Made by a program: the position numbers and the translations under genes. A stretch of DNA of 64,000 bases from positions 1 through 64,000 of the forward strand of contig JBMOOM010000051.1 in the NCBI GenBank assembly GCA_049323275.1. The letters are read 5' to 3'. Origin of the DNA: Taklimakanibacter sp049323275. Lineage in GTDB: Bacteria; Pseudomonadota; Alphaproteobacteria; Rhizobiales; Aestuariivirgaceae. Within the stretch, counting starts at the first letter, position 1. Every line of letters starts with the position of its first letter. The notes under the pieces were generated by a model. That model did not search any database, was not told the origin of the DNA, and saw only the letters and a program-made list of their open reading frames with translations. Below are positions 38,387 to 47,227 of this stretch, piece by piece.

Positions 38387-39216
38387 TGCCCCATCTTTTC
38401 TGTTTCGGACTAGGATTCACCGGCCAGGCGCTGGCGCGGCGCTTGCGTGCCCAGGGCTGGACGGTCACCGGCACCAGCCGCGCCGGCGGCGACGGCACGC
38501 TCGCTTTCGACGGCAGCGCGCCGGTTCCGGCGGCCGCGCTCGACGGCGTCACTCATCTCCTGATCTCAGTGCCGCCCGGCGGCCCCGGCGACCCGGTGCT
38601 GAACCGCCATGCCGACGATCTCGCGCACCGGGCGAAGCAGTTTCAATGGGCCGGCTATCTCTCGACCACCGGCGTCTATGGCGACCGCCATGGCGGCTGG
38701 GTCGACGAGACCTCGCCGCTCGAGCCCTCGACCGAACGCGGCCATCGCCGGCTGGCCGCCGAAACGCAATGGCGCGGCCTCGGCCTGCCGCTCCACATCT
38801 TCCGTCTCGCCGGCATCTACGGTCCGGGCCGCAACCAGCTGGTGTCGCTGCTCGACGGCACGGCGAAACGCATCGTGAAGCCGGGCCAGATCTTCAGCCG
38901 CATCCATGTCGAGGATATCGCCGGCGTGCTCGAAGCCTCGATCACCAGGCCCCGTCCGGGGCGCGCCTATAATGTCTGCGACGACGAGCCCTGTCCGCCG
39001 CAGGAGGTCGTCGCCTATGCCGCGGCGCTCCTGAAACGCGAAGCGCCGCCCGAAATCGCTTTCGCGGATGCCGGTCTGTCGCCGATGGCGAAAAGCTTCT
39101 ATGCCGAGTCGAAACGCGTCTCCAACCAGCGCATAAAGGAGGAGCTCGGCTACCAGCTCCTCTATCCGACCTATCGCGAAGGATTGACGGCGCTGCTCCC
39201 GACCTTGCCCTCATAG
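38386..39216 (+). CDS. NAD-dependent epimerase/SDR family protein (YeeZ-like)
   Basis: 276 residues from ATG 38386. FCFGLGFTGQALARRLRAQGW is the Rossmann motif (GxGFTG), then GYLSTTGVYGDRHGGWVDE and IFRLAGIYGPGRNQL. Atypical extended SDR related to YeeZ; no substrate known. Co-transcribed with queG. The 3' end overlaps the convergent hydrolase gene by 46 bases. Confidence 0.85.
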   Translation: MPHLFCFGLGFTGQALARRLRAQGWTVTGTSRAGGDGTLAFDGSAPVPAAALDGVTHLLISVPPGGPGDPVLNRHADDLAHRAKQFQWAGYLSTTGVYGDRHGGWVDETSPLEPSTERGHRRLAAETQWRGLGLPLHIFRLAGIYGPGRNQLVSLLDGTAKRIVKPGQIFSRIHVEDIAGVLEASITRPRPGRAYNVCDDEPCPPQEVVAYAAALLKREAPPEIAFADAGLSPMAKSFYAESKRVSNQRIKEELGYQLLYPTYREGLTALLPTLPS

Positions 39217-39977
39217 AGAAGGGCGAGTTCCTCGGCGGCGCGGTGAATGGCGATGATGTCCTCATCGCGCGACAGGCGATGATCGCCATGCTTGATCAGG
39301 GTGAAACGGGCGTCGGCCGCGCGGATCGCCTCGAAGGTCCTGAGCCCATGCTGCCAGGGCACGTCGGGATCCCGGTCGCCATGCAGGATGCGTAACGGGC
39401 AGGCGAGATCGAGGCCCTGCTCCAGGAGACGGTGCTTGCGGCCGTCCGCGATGAGCCCGGCGGTGATCGGATAGGGATCGCCGTAACGGCTGGGCCTCCG
39501 CCATACGCCGTCGCGCGCCAGGGCTTCCCGCGCGTCGGGACTCTTCGCGATCTCCGCCTCCATGTTGAAGGTCATGTCGGCGGCGGGCGCCACCAGGACG
39601 AGACCGGCGATGTTGCCGATCTTTTCACGCGCGAGGAGCAGGGCCAGGAAGCCGCCCATGCTCGAGCCGATCAGGATCATCGGCCGGTTCCCGGCGAGGC
39701 GCAGCACTTGGCGGGCCTCCGCCAGCCACAGGGACAAGGTGCCGTCCTCGAAGCGCCCTTCCGAGGCGCCGTGGCCCGAATAGTCGAATCGGATGAAGAG
39801 CCGGTCGTCGGCCCCCGAAAGTTCCCGCAGGCGCTCGGCCTTGCTGCCCGTCATGTCGGATTTGAACCCGCCAAGCCACAGGAATCCCGGCCTTTTCCAA
39901 CTGTGCCCCTGGGGTTCGCGACGGTCGACGGCGATGCGGATCGCCGGACGGGTTTCCAGCATTTCGAATTGTGGCAT
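39171..39977 (-). CDS. Alpha/beta hydrolase, ABHD10-like
   Basis: 268 residues. FLWLGGFKSDMTGSKAERL, FIRFDYSGHGASEGRFEDGTLSLW, nucleophile elbow ILIGSSMGGFLAL (Ser about 105), and GDRDPDVPWQHGL plus HGDHRLS carrying Asp and His. This order and wording strongly resemble mammalian mitochondrial ABHD10, a thioesterase/depalmitoylase. The bacterial substrate is unknown. Overlaps the tail of the SDR gene. Confidence 0.87.
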   Translation of the reverse strand: MPQFEMLETRPAIRIAVDRREPQGHSWKRPGFLWLGGFKSDMTGSKAERLRELSGADDRLFIRFDYSGHGASEGRFEDGTLSLWLAEARQVLRLAGNRPMILIGSSMGGFLALLLAREKIGNIAGLVLVAPAADMTFNMEAEIAKSPDAREALARDGVWRRPSRYGDPYPITAGLIADGRKHRLLEQGLDLACPLRILHGDRDPDVPWQHGLRTFEAIRAADARFTLIKHGDHRLSRDEDIIAIHRAAEELALLYEGKVGSSAVNPSR

Positions 39978-40088
39978 CGGGCGTCTCTCTCCTTGACTTG
40001 CGGCCCATCTTCACGGTCTATACAGGGTTCGCAAACGCGCTTCGGGGTCCTTGCCATATCCCGGCGCCATTCAGGAGACGACGACCAC

Positions 40089-40652
40089 TTGAGCATACCA
40101 CCCCGCAGGCCAGTCAACAGCCGCTCGGCTCAGCCCCAGCCGAATAAAGAAGAGGGCCACAGGATCAACCACCGTATCGATGCGCGCGAAGTCCGCCTGA
40201 TCGACGCTCAGGGCGAGAATCGCGGTGTCATTCCGACCCGCCAGGCGATGATGATGGCCGAAGAGGCCGGGCTCGACCTGGTCGAGGTATCGCCCGATGC
40301 GAAGCCGCCGGTCGCCAAGATTCTCGATTACGGCAAGTTCAAGTACCAGGAACAGAAAAAGGCCAACGAGGCCCGCAAGAAGCAGAAGGTCATCGAGATC
40401 AAGGAGATCAAGATGCGCCCGATGATCGACGACCACGATTACGACGTGAAGATGAAGGCGGTTAAGCGCTTCTTCGAAGAGGGCGACAAGGTCAAGGTCA
40501 CGCTGCGCTTCCGCGGCCGCGAAATGGCGCATCAGGAGCTCGGCCGGCAATTGCTCGACCGGGTGAAGGGCGACACGGTCGAGATCGCCAAGGTCGAATC
40601 GGAACCCCGCTTCGAAGGCCGCCAGATCGTCATGGTGCTGGCGCCCAAGTAA
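40089..40652 (+). CDS. infC: Translation initiation factor IF-3
   Basis: 187 residues if started at TTG 40089 (LSIPPRRPVNSR). N domain begins at HRINHRIDAREVRLIDAQGENRGV, linker GKFKYQEQKKANEARKKQK, C domain IEIKEIKMRPMIDDHDYDVK and VTLRFRGREMAHQELG. No ATG or GTG occurs in frame before the conserved body; only TTG at 40089 and ATA at 40095 follow the AGGAG at 40073. A rare start codon is how IF-3 autoregulates in enterobacteria. rpmI-rplT are not adjacent but 15 kb away. Confidence 0.94.
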   Translation: MSIPPRRPVNSRSAQPQPNKEEGHRINHRIDAREVRLIDAQGENRGVIPTRQAMMMAEEAGLDLVEVSPDAKPPVAKILDYGKFKYQEQKKANEARKKQKVIEIKEIKMRPMIDDHDYDVKMKAVKRFFEEGDKVKVTLRFRGREMAHQELGRQLLDRVKGDTVEIAKVESEPRFEGRQIVMVLAPK

Positions 40653-40682
40653 GGGCTCTGTTATTCCCATGAGGGACATGGG

Positions 40683-40717
40683 CCGCTCCATCGTCAGGAT
40701 GGAGCGGTCTTTCTTTT
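40683..40717 (+). terminator. Terminator after infC
   Basis: Perfect 10-bp stem CCGCTCCATC (40683-40692) / GATGGAGCGG (40698-40707), loop GTCAG, then TCTTTCTTTT. Lies 31 bases after the infC stop. Confidence 0.88.
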
Positions 40718-40733
40718 GGAGCCCTCTGCCCTC

Positions 40734-41690
40734 ATGACCGACGACAAGGAAGCCCGCCGCAAGCAGCTCACGGGCGTCGCCTTCATGTGCGCCGGGGTGC
40801 TCGCCTTCACCTTCCAGGACCTCATCATCAAGGGCATATCGGCGACCTATCCCGCCCATGAGATCGTCTTCATCCGCACCCTGCTGGCGCTGCCCATCGC
40901 CCTCCTCATCGTCATGCTGGAGGGTGGATTCAAGCGGCTGAGGACGAACCGGCTCGGCGCCCATTGCGTGCGCGGGGTCATGCTGTTCCTCGCTTATACA
41001 ACCTATTATCTAGGCATCGCGGCGCTGCCGCTCGCCATGGCGGTGGCGATCTCCTTCGCCGCCCCGCTCTTCATCACCGCCCTTGCCGGACCGCTGCTCG
41101 GCGAGAAGGTCGGCAAGATCCGCTGGCTCGCGGTGCTCTTAGGCTTCGTCGGCGTCATCATCGTCATGAAGGACGGGCTCGGCCAGCTCGAATGGGCGGT
41201 GCTGCTACCGGTGCTTTCGGCCCTTTTCTATGCGCTGGCGCAATTGCATGGCCGGCATATCGGGGCCACCGAATCGGGGGCGACCATGTCCTTCTATGTG
41301 AATGTCGCCTTCCTCGTCCTGTCGGGCCTCGCCGGCGCCATCATCGGCAATGGCTCCTTCGCCGAATGGAGCCATCCGAGCCTCGCCTTCCTGCTCAGGG
41401 CCTGGAGCTGGCCGACACCACACGACCTCCTGCTGATGCTGGGCTGCGGGGCGGCGGCGACGGTCGGCATCTACTGTCTCGGCCAGGGCTACCGCCTGGC
41501 GGAAGCCAATCTCGCCGCCATCTTCGAATATACCGCGCTGCCTTGGGCGATCCTGTGGGGCTATCTGTTCTTCGCCCAATTGCCCGGCTATTCGACCCTG
41601 GCGGGCGTCGGCCTGGTGATCGCGGCCGGCATCGTCATCGCAGTGCGCGAAAGGCCGCGGCGGGCGCCCCTGCGCGGCAACGAGACCTGA
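40734..41690 (+). CDS. DMT superfamily transporter (EamA family)
   Basis: 318 residues, two EamA repeats of five membrane spans each, starting with TGVAFMCAGVLAFTFQDLIIKG. The second repeat ends in FEYTALPWAILWGYLFFAQLP. Inner-membrane drug/metabolite exporter with unknown substrate. ATG 40734 is chosen; GGAGCC lies about 12 bases upstream. Monocistronic after the infC terminator. Confidence 0.9.
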   Translation: MTDDKEARRKQLTGVAFMCAGVLAFTFQDLIIKGISATYPAHEIVFIRTLLALPIALLIVMLEGGFKRLRTNRLGAHCVRGVMLFLAYTTYYLGIAALPLAMAVAISFAAPLFITALAGPLLGEKVGKIRWLAVLLGFVGVIIVMKDGLGQLEWAVLLPVLSALFYALAQLHGRHIGATESGATMSFYVNVAFLVLSGLAGAIIGNGSFAEWSHPSLAFLLRAWSWPTPHDLLLMLGCGAAATVGIYCLGQGYRLAEANLAAIFEYTALPWAILWGYLFFAQLPGYSTLAGVGLVIAAGIVIAVRERPRRAPLRGNET

Positions 41691-41779
41691 AGATCCGCGG
41701 TCCTGTTGGGCTATGGTCCAACTATTCCCCTCTCCTTGCGTTAAGTAATTTGACGCCAAATCATTGAGGGGAAGCGGGA

Positions 41780-42406
41780 ATGCCTTTCGGACTCGTCGAT
41801 ATCTTTGTCATTCTCCTGATCACCATCGGTCCCATCAAGGCGACGATCGTCTATGCGGCGCTCACCGCCAAGGCGGACTCGGCCTTCCGGCGACAGGTCG
41901 CCGTCAAGACCGTCGTCGCCGCCGGCGTGGTGATCCTGCTCTTCGTCCTGGCCGGCGAATTCCTCCTGCAGGTCTTCCACATCACGCTGCCGGCGCTGAA
42001 GATCGCCGGCGGGCTGATCCTTCTGCTCTTCGCGCTGCATATGGTGCTGGGCGAAGAGAAGAAGGGAGGGGAGAGCGATGCTCCGCCCTCGACCGATATA
42101 GCGGTCTATCCGCTCGCCATGCCGCTGATGGCGACGCCGCAAGGCATCGTCGCGGTCGTGACGCTGGCCGCCTCCGCCGATACGGTCAGGGAGAATGTGG
42201 GGCTGGTGATCATGGTCCTGATCATCCTGGCGATCAACTTCGTCGTCCTCCTGGCCGCCGACAAGATCATCAAATTCATCGGCCCGGCGGCCCTGATGAT
42301 CATCGGCAAGGTCGTCGGAATCCTGCTCGCGGGCCTCGCGGTTCAGCTGATGATATCTGCCGGCACCGATCTCGGTCTGATCGCCAAGCCGGTGCCGCAC
42401 AGTTAG
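41780..42406 (+). CDS. MarC family integral membrane protein
   Basis: 208 residues, six membrane spans in two halves of three. PFGLVDIFVILLITIGPIKATIVY, ALKIAGGLILLLFALHMV and YPLAMPLMATPQGIVAVV are MarC/UPF0056 family segments (the last varies the common P-L-A-P motif). Function in the family is not established despite the MarC name. Followed after 11 bases by the HlyD/DUF2955 pair. Confidence 0.86.
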   Translation: MPFGLVDIFVILLITIGPIKATIVYAALTAKADSAFRRQVAVKTVVAAGVVILLFVLAGEFLLQVFHITLPALKIAGGLILLLFALHMVLGEEKKGGESDAPPSTDIAVYPLAMPLMATPQGIVAVVTLAASADTVRENVGLVIMVLIILAINFVVLLAADKIIKFIGPAALMIIGKVVGILLAGLAVQLMISAGTDLGLIAKPVPHS

Positions 42407-42417
42407 GGGCCCTCGCC

Positions 42418-43548
42418 ATGGCCCGCAAACCGAAGCCCGCCGGCACAGATCCCGATGAGCCCGCCAGCGCCGAAAGCGCGCCGGCGTCCGGAAGCCCGAT
42501 CCGGCGCCTGACCGGCATCGTATTGCTTCTCTGCGCCGGCCTCTTCGTCTACAGCCTGTTCGCCGACCGCCTCACCCCCTATACGGCGCAGGCGACCGTC
42601 CAGGCCTATGTGGTGCGCATCGCCGCCGACGTGTCCGGCCGCGTCAGCGCCGTCAATGTCATCGACAACCAGATCGCCAGGACCGGCGAGGTCCTGTTCG
42701 AGATCGACCATGAGCGCTTCGAAATCGCGGTCGAAACCGCGGAGGCGCAATTGGCCGCCGCCGGCCAGACGGTCGGCGCCTCGACGGCGGCCCTCGCTTC
42801 CGCCGAAGCCCGCCTCGCCGAGGCCGAGGCCAAGCTCACCAACATCCAGGAGCAGACGGCGCGCATCTTCGAGATGGTCAAGAAGGGCATCTACGCCAAA
42901 GCGCGCGGCGACCAGGCCACCGCGAGCCTCGATGCCGCGATCGCCGATGTCGATCGCGCCAAGGCCGATGTCGAGGAGGCGCGGCAGAATCTGGGACCGC
43001 AGGGCGCCGACAATCCGCAGATCCGCCAGGCGCAGGCCAATCTGCGCAAGGCCAGGCGCGATCTCACCGACACGGTGGTGCGGGCGCCGTCCGACGGCGT
43101 CGTCACCAATCTGCAGCTGGCGACCGGCCAATATGTCGCCGCCGGCCAGGCCGCCCTGACCTTCATCGATGCGGAGGTGATCTGGATCGACGCGCAGTTC
43201 CGCGAGAACAGCATCGAGCATATCGCGGCCGGTGATGCCGCCGACATCGTCCTCGATATCCGCCCGGGCCGCGTCTATGCCGGCAAGATCGAGAGCATCG
43301 GCTGGGGCGTCGACAGCCGCGACATCGACCCGGCGACCGGCCTGCCGATCATCAAGAACGCCACCGGATGGATACGCGATGCGCAGCGCTTTCCGGTGCG
43401 CATCCAGTTCGAGGCGGACAGCCAGCCCAAGGGAATCCGGCTCGGCTCGCAGGCCAATATCGTCGTCTATGCGGGTGGATCGGGCCTGACCGACGCCATC
43501 GGGCGACTGTGGATCACGCTCGTCTCCTATTTCACCTATCTCGGCTGA
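42418..43548 (+). CDS. HlyD/EmrA family periplasmic adaptor
   Basis: 376 residues from ATG 42418. N-terminal cytoplasmic Pro/Ala-rich tail, one membrane span (about 27-47), a biotinyl-lipoyl half-motif (VSGRVSAVNVIDNQIARTGEVLFEID), a long alpha-hairpin coiled coil with many Ala/Glu/Arg (about 100-200), then the second lipoyl half (VRAPSDGVVTNLQLATGQYV) and beta-barrel. Adaptor of an efflux system; the partner is the DUF2955 protein encoded one base later. Confidence 0.93.
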   Translation: MARKPKPAGTDPDEPASAESAPASGSPIRRLTGIVLLLCAGLFVYSLFADRLTPYTAQATVQAYVVRIAADVSGRVSAVNVIDNQIARTGEVLFEIDHERFEIAVETAEAQLAAAGQTVGASTAALASAEARLAEAEAKLTNIQEQTARIFEMVKKGIYAKARGDQATASLDAAIADVDRAKADVEEARQNLGPQGADNPQIRQAQANLRKARRDLTDTVVRAPSDGVVTNLQLATGQYVAAGQAALTFIDAEVIWIDAQFRENSIEHIAAGDAADIVLDIRPGRVYAGKIESIGWGVDSRDIDPATGLPIIKNATGWIRDAQRFPVRIQFEADSQPKGIRLGSQANIVVYAGGSGLTDAIGRLWITLVSYFTYLG

Positions 43549-43549
43549 G

Positions 43550-44599
43550 ATGGACAAAGCACAAGCGCAAGAGATCCAGAGCGCCGCCAGCCGGCACGCG
43601 CTCAGGATCGCCCTTGCCGCCACGCTCGCCTTCACCATCGCCGAGCTGGCCAAATGGGAGTTCAGCTTCCTTGCCCCGATGCTCGCCATCCAGGTGCTGG
43701 CCGCATCGCGGAATGCTCCCGGATTCAAGCAGGGTATTGCCATTCCCCTCGTCATCCTGATCGCGACATCGCTGGCGCTCGGCATCGCCACCCTCACCAC
43801 GCTCACGCCGGTGGTCCTCCTGCTGCTGGTCAGCCTGGTGATCTGCCTCAGCTTCTACGCCCAGCGGCGCGGCGCGCCCAACGCGGTCATGCTGCTGATC
43901 CAGATCGCCTTCTGCTGCATCCCGGTGATCCATGCGATCTCCTTCGATCTCGCCTTCCTGTTCATGACGGCGCTCATCCAGGGCAGCATCGCCGCGATCG
44001 TCACCATCTGGATCGTCTATTGGCTCCTTCCGTCGCCCCCCATCCGCGCCGGGGCCGTGCCGCCTTCCGTTCCGCCAAGCCCTGAGCCGGCCGTGGCGGC
44101 GCGCATCGCCTTGTCCGACACGCTCATCCTGCTTCCCATCCTCGTCGCCTTCATCATGCATGGCGACATCAACAACATCATCGTGCTGATGATCGCGCTC
44201 AATCTCCTGCGCGTCGTGGAGCCCGAACAGAGCGGCCGCATCGCCGTGGCGATCATCCTCGGCAATGTCCTCGGCGGCGGCATCGCGGTGCTCGCCTATC
44301 AGTTCGTCGTTCTCGGCGGCAGCCTCGTCTTCTTCGTCCTCATCGTGCTGGCGATGGGCCTGTGGTTCGGCGGGCGGATCGTGCGCGGCGGACCGAAGGC
44401 GCCGGTCTATGCCATCGCCTTCGCGACGTTCCTCCTGATGCTCGGCCTCGGCGTCTCCCCGCTTCCCAGCGGCTCGGAAGAGCTGTTCGCCACCCGCATC
44501 GTCAAGATCCTCCTGGCCAGCGCCTATGTGATCGGCGCCTTGAGCCTCGTCGCGCAGCTGCGCCGGCTCAAAGGCCCCGCCAGCCCCGCCACAGGGTGA
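43550..44599 (+). CDS. DUF2955/FUSC-like membrane protein (efflux partner)
   Basis: 349 residues, about ten membrane spans in two blocks separated by a Pro-rich loop (PPSVPPSPEP). Matches the DUF2955 group of the FUSC/aromatic-acid-exporter-like proteins that pair with HlyD-type adaptors (compare AaeA/AaeB). Starts one base after the adaptor stop, so a joint efflux pump is very likely. Substrate unknown. Its 3' end overlaps the convergent LysE gene by 32 bases. Confidence 0.82.
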   Translation: MDKAQAQEIQSAASRHALRIALAATLAFTIAELAKWEFSFLAPMLAIQVLAASRNAPGFKQGIAIPLVILIATSLALGIATLTTLTPVVLLLLVSLVICLSFYAQRRGAPNAVMLLIQIAFCCIPVIHAISFDLAFLFMTALIQGSIAAIVTIWIVYWLLPSPPIRAGAVPPSVPPSPEPAVAARIALSDTLILLPILVAFIMHGDINNIIVLMIALNLLRVVEPEQSGRIAVAIILGNVLGGGIAVLAYQFVVLGGSLVFFVLIVLAMGLWFGGRIVRGGPKAPVYAIAFATFLLMLGLGVSPLPSGSEELFATRIVKILLASAYVIGALSLVAQLRRLKGPASPATG

Positions 44600-45203
44600 A
44601 GAGCGCCGCCGCGATCAGAAGCAGCCCGGCGATGCGGCCTGACCAGATGGTGAAGGCCGGCCGGCCCGCCATCGCATTGCGCCCGGCGGCCGCCATGAGG
44701 CCCAGACCGCCATAGACGGCAAGCTGCACCGCGGCGACCATGACGCCGATGACCAGCGCCTGTGACCAGAGCGGGCCGAAAGCCGGCCTTATGAATTGCG
44801 GATAGACGGCGAGCACGAAGAGCCACGCCTTGGGATTGAGGATGCAGGTGACGACCGCCTGCGCGAAGATCCTGACGGAGGAGCTCACCGAGCTTTCCGT
44901 GACCGCGCCCATCACGATCGTGCTGCGCGCCAGCGATACGCCGATCCAGATCATATACAGCGCGCCGGCGATCAGCATCGGCGCATAGAGCTGCGGCACC
45001 AGCCGGCTCATGCCGACGACGGCGAAGACGCCGAAGGCGGTGTGGAAGGCGCCGCCGGTCATGATGCCGAACGTGGCGGTCAGGCCGGCCCACCTGCCGC
45101 CCGCCAGCGCGTTGGCCATGACATAGATCATGTCCATGCCGGGCACGATGATGATGCCGGCGAGGAGGATGAAGAAGATCCACAAGGCTTCGGGATAGGT
45201 CAT
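44568..45203 (-). CDS. LysE family amino-acid exporter
   Basis: 211 residues, six membrane spans. Start MTYPEALWIFFILLAGIIIVPGMDM; the PGMD segment replaces the family PGP. LNPKAWLFVLAVYPQF is the second conserved loop. Exports amino acids or homoserine lactones in relatives. A WYL-type regulator gene once lay directly divergent from it, judging from the 55-base remnant at 45252-45306. Confidence 0.9.
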   Translation of the reverse strand: MTYPEALWIFFILLAGIIIVPGMDMIYVMANALAGGRWAGLTATFGIMTGGAFHTAFGVFAVVGMSRLVPQLYAPMLIAGALYMIWIGVSLARSTIVMGAVTESSVSSSVRIFAQAVVTCILNPKAWLFVLAVYPQFIRPAFGPLWSQALVIGVMVAAVQLAVYGGLGLMAAAGRNAMAGRPAFTIWSGRIAGLLLIAAALFTLWRGWRGL

Positions 45204-45251
45204 GTCGGGTCCGCCGTTTCTCAATCTGTCGCAGCGGGCTATAAAGCGGGC

Positions 45252-45306
45252 CAATGGCCAGGGCAGTGTCAGTTGCGATGACGGATCAGGCGCAAGGCGT
45301 CGAGAC
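45252..45306 (+). repeat. Direct repeat, degenerate copy of the YafY 5' region
   Basis: 55 bases that match 46383-46437 with 6 substitutions and no gaps. The matching TATAA lies just upstream in both. In this copy the regulator start codon ATG reads AGG, so it cannot be expressed. Confidence 0.88.
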
Positions 45307-45321
45307 GGCGCGAATGCCGCC

Positions 45322-46296
45322 TTACTGCGCGGGCACGGCCGGGCGCCGCCAGACTATCCTGTAGGTTTCGGCCTTGGCGCCCCAGGCGATCAGCGCCAGC
45401 GTCACCGCCCCGCCGGCGAGAATGTCGATGAAATAATGGCCGCCATAGACAGGCGTGGTGATCAGCATCACTGCGGTCCAGAGCGAGGCCGGCACCAGCG
45501 TGTAGAGACTGTCGCGGCAGGCATAGGCGAACAGCAGACCGGTGATCGTATGGTAGGACGGGAAGGTGATGAGGCCGGGCAGGTTGCCGAAGGTCAGGAC
45601 GATGTTGCCGGTCCCGCGCAGCGCCTGAAGCGTCTCCATATGATAGACGCCGGCACTCGCGCCGAAGATCTGCAGCAGCTTGCCGTCATCGTAGCGCATC
45701 ATCGCCGCCTCCGCCGGCATCAGGCTGCCGACGACGATCGAAATGAACGCGCCGACGACCAGCAGGGTCGCGAATTCGCGCGCGCGCTCGGTCCTGCCGA
45801 TGAAGACCAGGGCGATGAACAGCAGCGCGCAGAAGCCCGGTGTCCGGTAGTAGGGAATCCGCGCCTAAGGCATCCAGTCGTGGTATTGGGCGAGCCACGT
45901 CGCATAGGCCGGCCAGTCGAAACCGATGGCCTTGTCCCACGAATCGAGCAGGTCGTCCGCCATTGGAAATGCGAGCGACATGGTCAAATAGTGAATGAGC
46001 CGGATGCAGGTGAAGGTCACGGTCAAATAGACCAGGCCGACGACGGCGGTGCGCAGCCGGTCGAAGACCGCAGGCAGCGGCCGCTCCGTCTCCCACCAGG
46101 ACAGGACAAGGGCGACCATCAGACACAAGGTGATCAGCGCCCAGCTTGGCGCCAGGTCAGAAAAATCGAAAGAAAAGCGCGGACTTAGCGTACCCCATAA
46201 GGCGATGACGGCAGACAGGGCGGCGGTAATCCCCCACAATAAGGGGCTGAAGACGATGATTGACCGGATGCTGCGCATGGCTGGCCACCGTGGCAC
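45322..46296 (-). pseudogene. PAP2-family phosphatase gene interrupted by an in-frame TAG
   Basis: One continuous frame of 324 codons plus stop, broken by a single TAG at 45865-45867. The N-terminal half (46296-45868) has about four membrane spans; after the TAG the frame goes on with ARIPYYRTPG and two more spans. The C-terminal part holds PAP2 motif 2 FPSYHTITG and motif 3 VYGGHYFIDILAG. ATG 45720 could restart translation but has no ribosome-binding site. Likely function before decay: lipid phosphate phosphatase or phosphotransferase of the membrane. Read-through, sequencing error and true nonsense mutation cannot be told apart here. Flanked by 55-base direct repeats. Confidence 0.82.
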
Positions 46297-46382
46297 GGGG
46301 GCGCTTAGTAATCTGTTAAGAAATCATGTTCCGCGCCGACGCCCGAACCTGCCCACTTATCAGCCCGATGGATTATAAGGCT

Positions 46383-46437
46383 CAATGGCCGGGGCGGTGT
46401 CGGTTGCGATGACGGATCATGCGGAAGGCATCGAGAC
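46383..46437 (+). repeat. Direct repeat, functional copy (promoter and start of YafY gene)
   Basis: Partner of 45252-45306, 89 percent identical over 55 bases. It includes the ATG of the regulator gene at 46419. The two copies frame the PAP2 gene almost exactly. Confidence 0.88.
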
Positions 46438-47111
46438 TATTCGAGATCATCCAGATCCTGCGGGTGGCGAAACGGCCGGTGACCGCGGCGGCGATCGCCG
46501 AGCGGCTGGAGGTCACGGTGCGCTCGATCTATCGCGACATCACGGCGCTCCAGTCCATGCGGGTGCCGATCGATGGCGAGCGCGGCATCGGCTATATCCT
46601 ACGGCCGGGCTTCGACCTGCCGCCCCTGATGTTCACCATCGAGGAGACCGAGGCGGTGGTGCTGGGCCTGGCCCTGATCGAGCGCACCGGCGACAGGGAA
46701 CTGACGGCGGCGGCGAAGAAAGCGGCGCAGAAGATCGCCGCGGCAGTGCCGCCGCCCTTGCGCCAGCTGGCCTCGGCGCGGGCGCTCCATGCCTGGGGGC
46801 CGATCGCGCCCACTCCGGCCAATGTCGACTTCACGCTGTTGCGGCGGGCCATCCGCGAAGAGGAGAAGCTCGAGCTCCGCTATCGCGACGAGCAGGGCAA
46901 GCTCACAAGGCGCGTCATCCGGCCTCTGGCGCTCATCTACTATCTCGACGCCGCGATGATCGTCGCCTGGTGCGAGCTGCGCGAGGCGATCCGCAATTTC
47001 CGCCTCGACCGCACCCAGAGCTGCACGGCCACGGGCACCCATTTCCGCAATGAGGGCGACCGGCTGCGCGATCTGTGGATCGCCGGCTGGAAGACGAAGC
47101 CGGCGGAGTGA
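46419..47111 (+). CDS. YafY-type HTH/WYL transcriptional regulator
   Basis: 230 residues. HTH_11 domain at 1-60 (RLFEIIQILRVAKRPVTAAA, VTVRSIYRDITALQ), then a WYL ligand-binding domain at about 140-225 with RRAIREEEKLELRYRDEQG and RPLALIYYLDAAMIVAWCE. Ends with a C-terminal tail TKPAE. Probably controlled the LysE gene before the PAP2 gene came between them. Ligand unknown; WYL domains sense nucleic acids or nucleotides in studied cases. Confidence 0.92.
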   Translation: MRKASRLFEIIQILRVAKRPVTAAAIAERLEVTVRSIYRDITALQSMRVPIDGERGIGYILRPGFDLPPLMFTIEETEAVVLGLALIERTGDRELTAAAKKAAQKIAAAVPPPLRQLASARALHAWGPIAPTPANVDFTLLRRAIREEEKLELRYRDEQGKLTRRVIRPLALIYYLDAAMIVAWCELREAIRNFRLDRTQSCTATGTHFRNEGDRLRDLWIAGWKTKPAE

Positions 47112-47117
47112 GCTTCA

Positions 47118-47165
47118 GCGCGTGATCAGGAAAGGTGGACGCCGGCTTTCCGTCCGATCACGCGC
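47118..47165. repeat. Palindromic intergenic repeat, family A, copy 2
   Basis: Same palindrome type as 4917-4965: GCGCGTGATC ... GATCACGCGC with GGAAAGGTGG / GCCGGCTTTCC inside. Sits between the regulator and fcl, at the left edge of the fucose island. Confidence 0.78.
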
Positions 47166-47227
47166 CAAATACAAGATTCCGATCACGTTCATTACTTTAG
47201 ATCGACCCGACCGGAAGTGATCGTGAT

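Noticed and set aside
45686..46126. Frameshift explanation for the broken PAP2 gene
   Set aside because: The other frame gives low-complexity Arg-rich sequence, while the original frame continues as membrane protein on both sides of the TAG.
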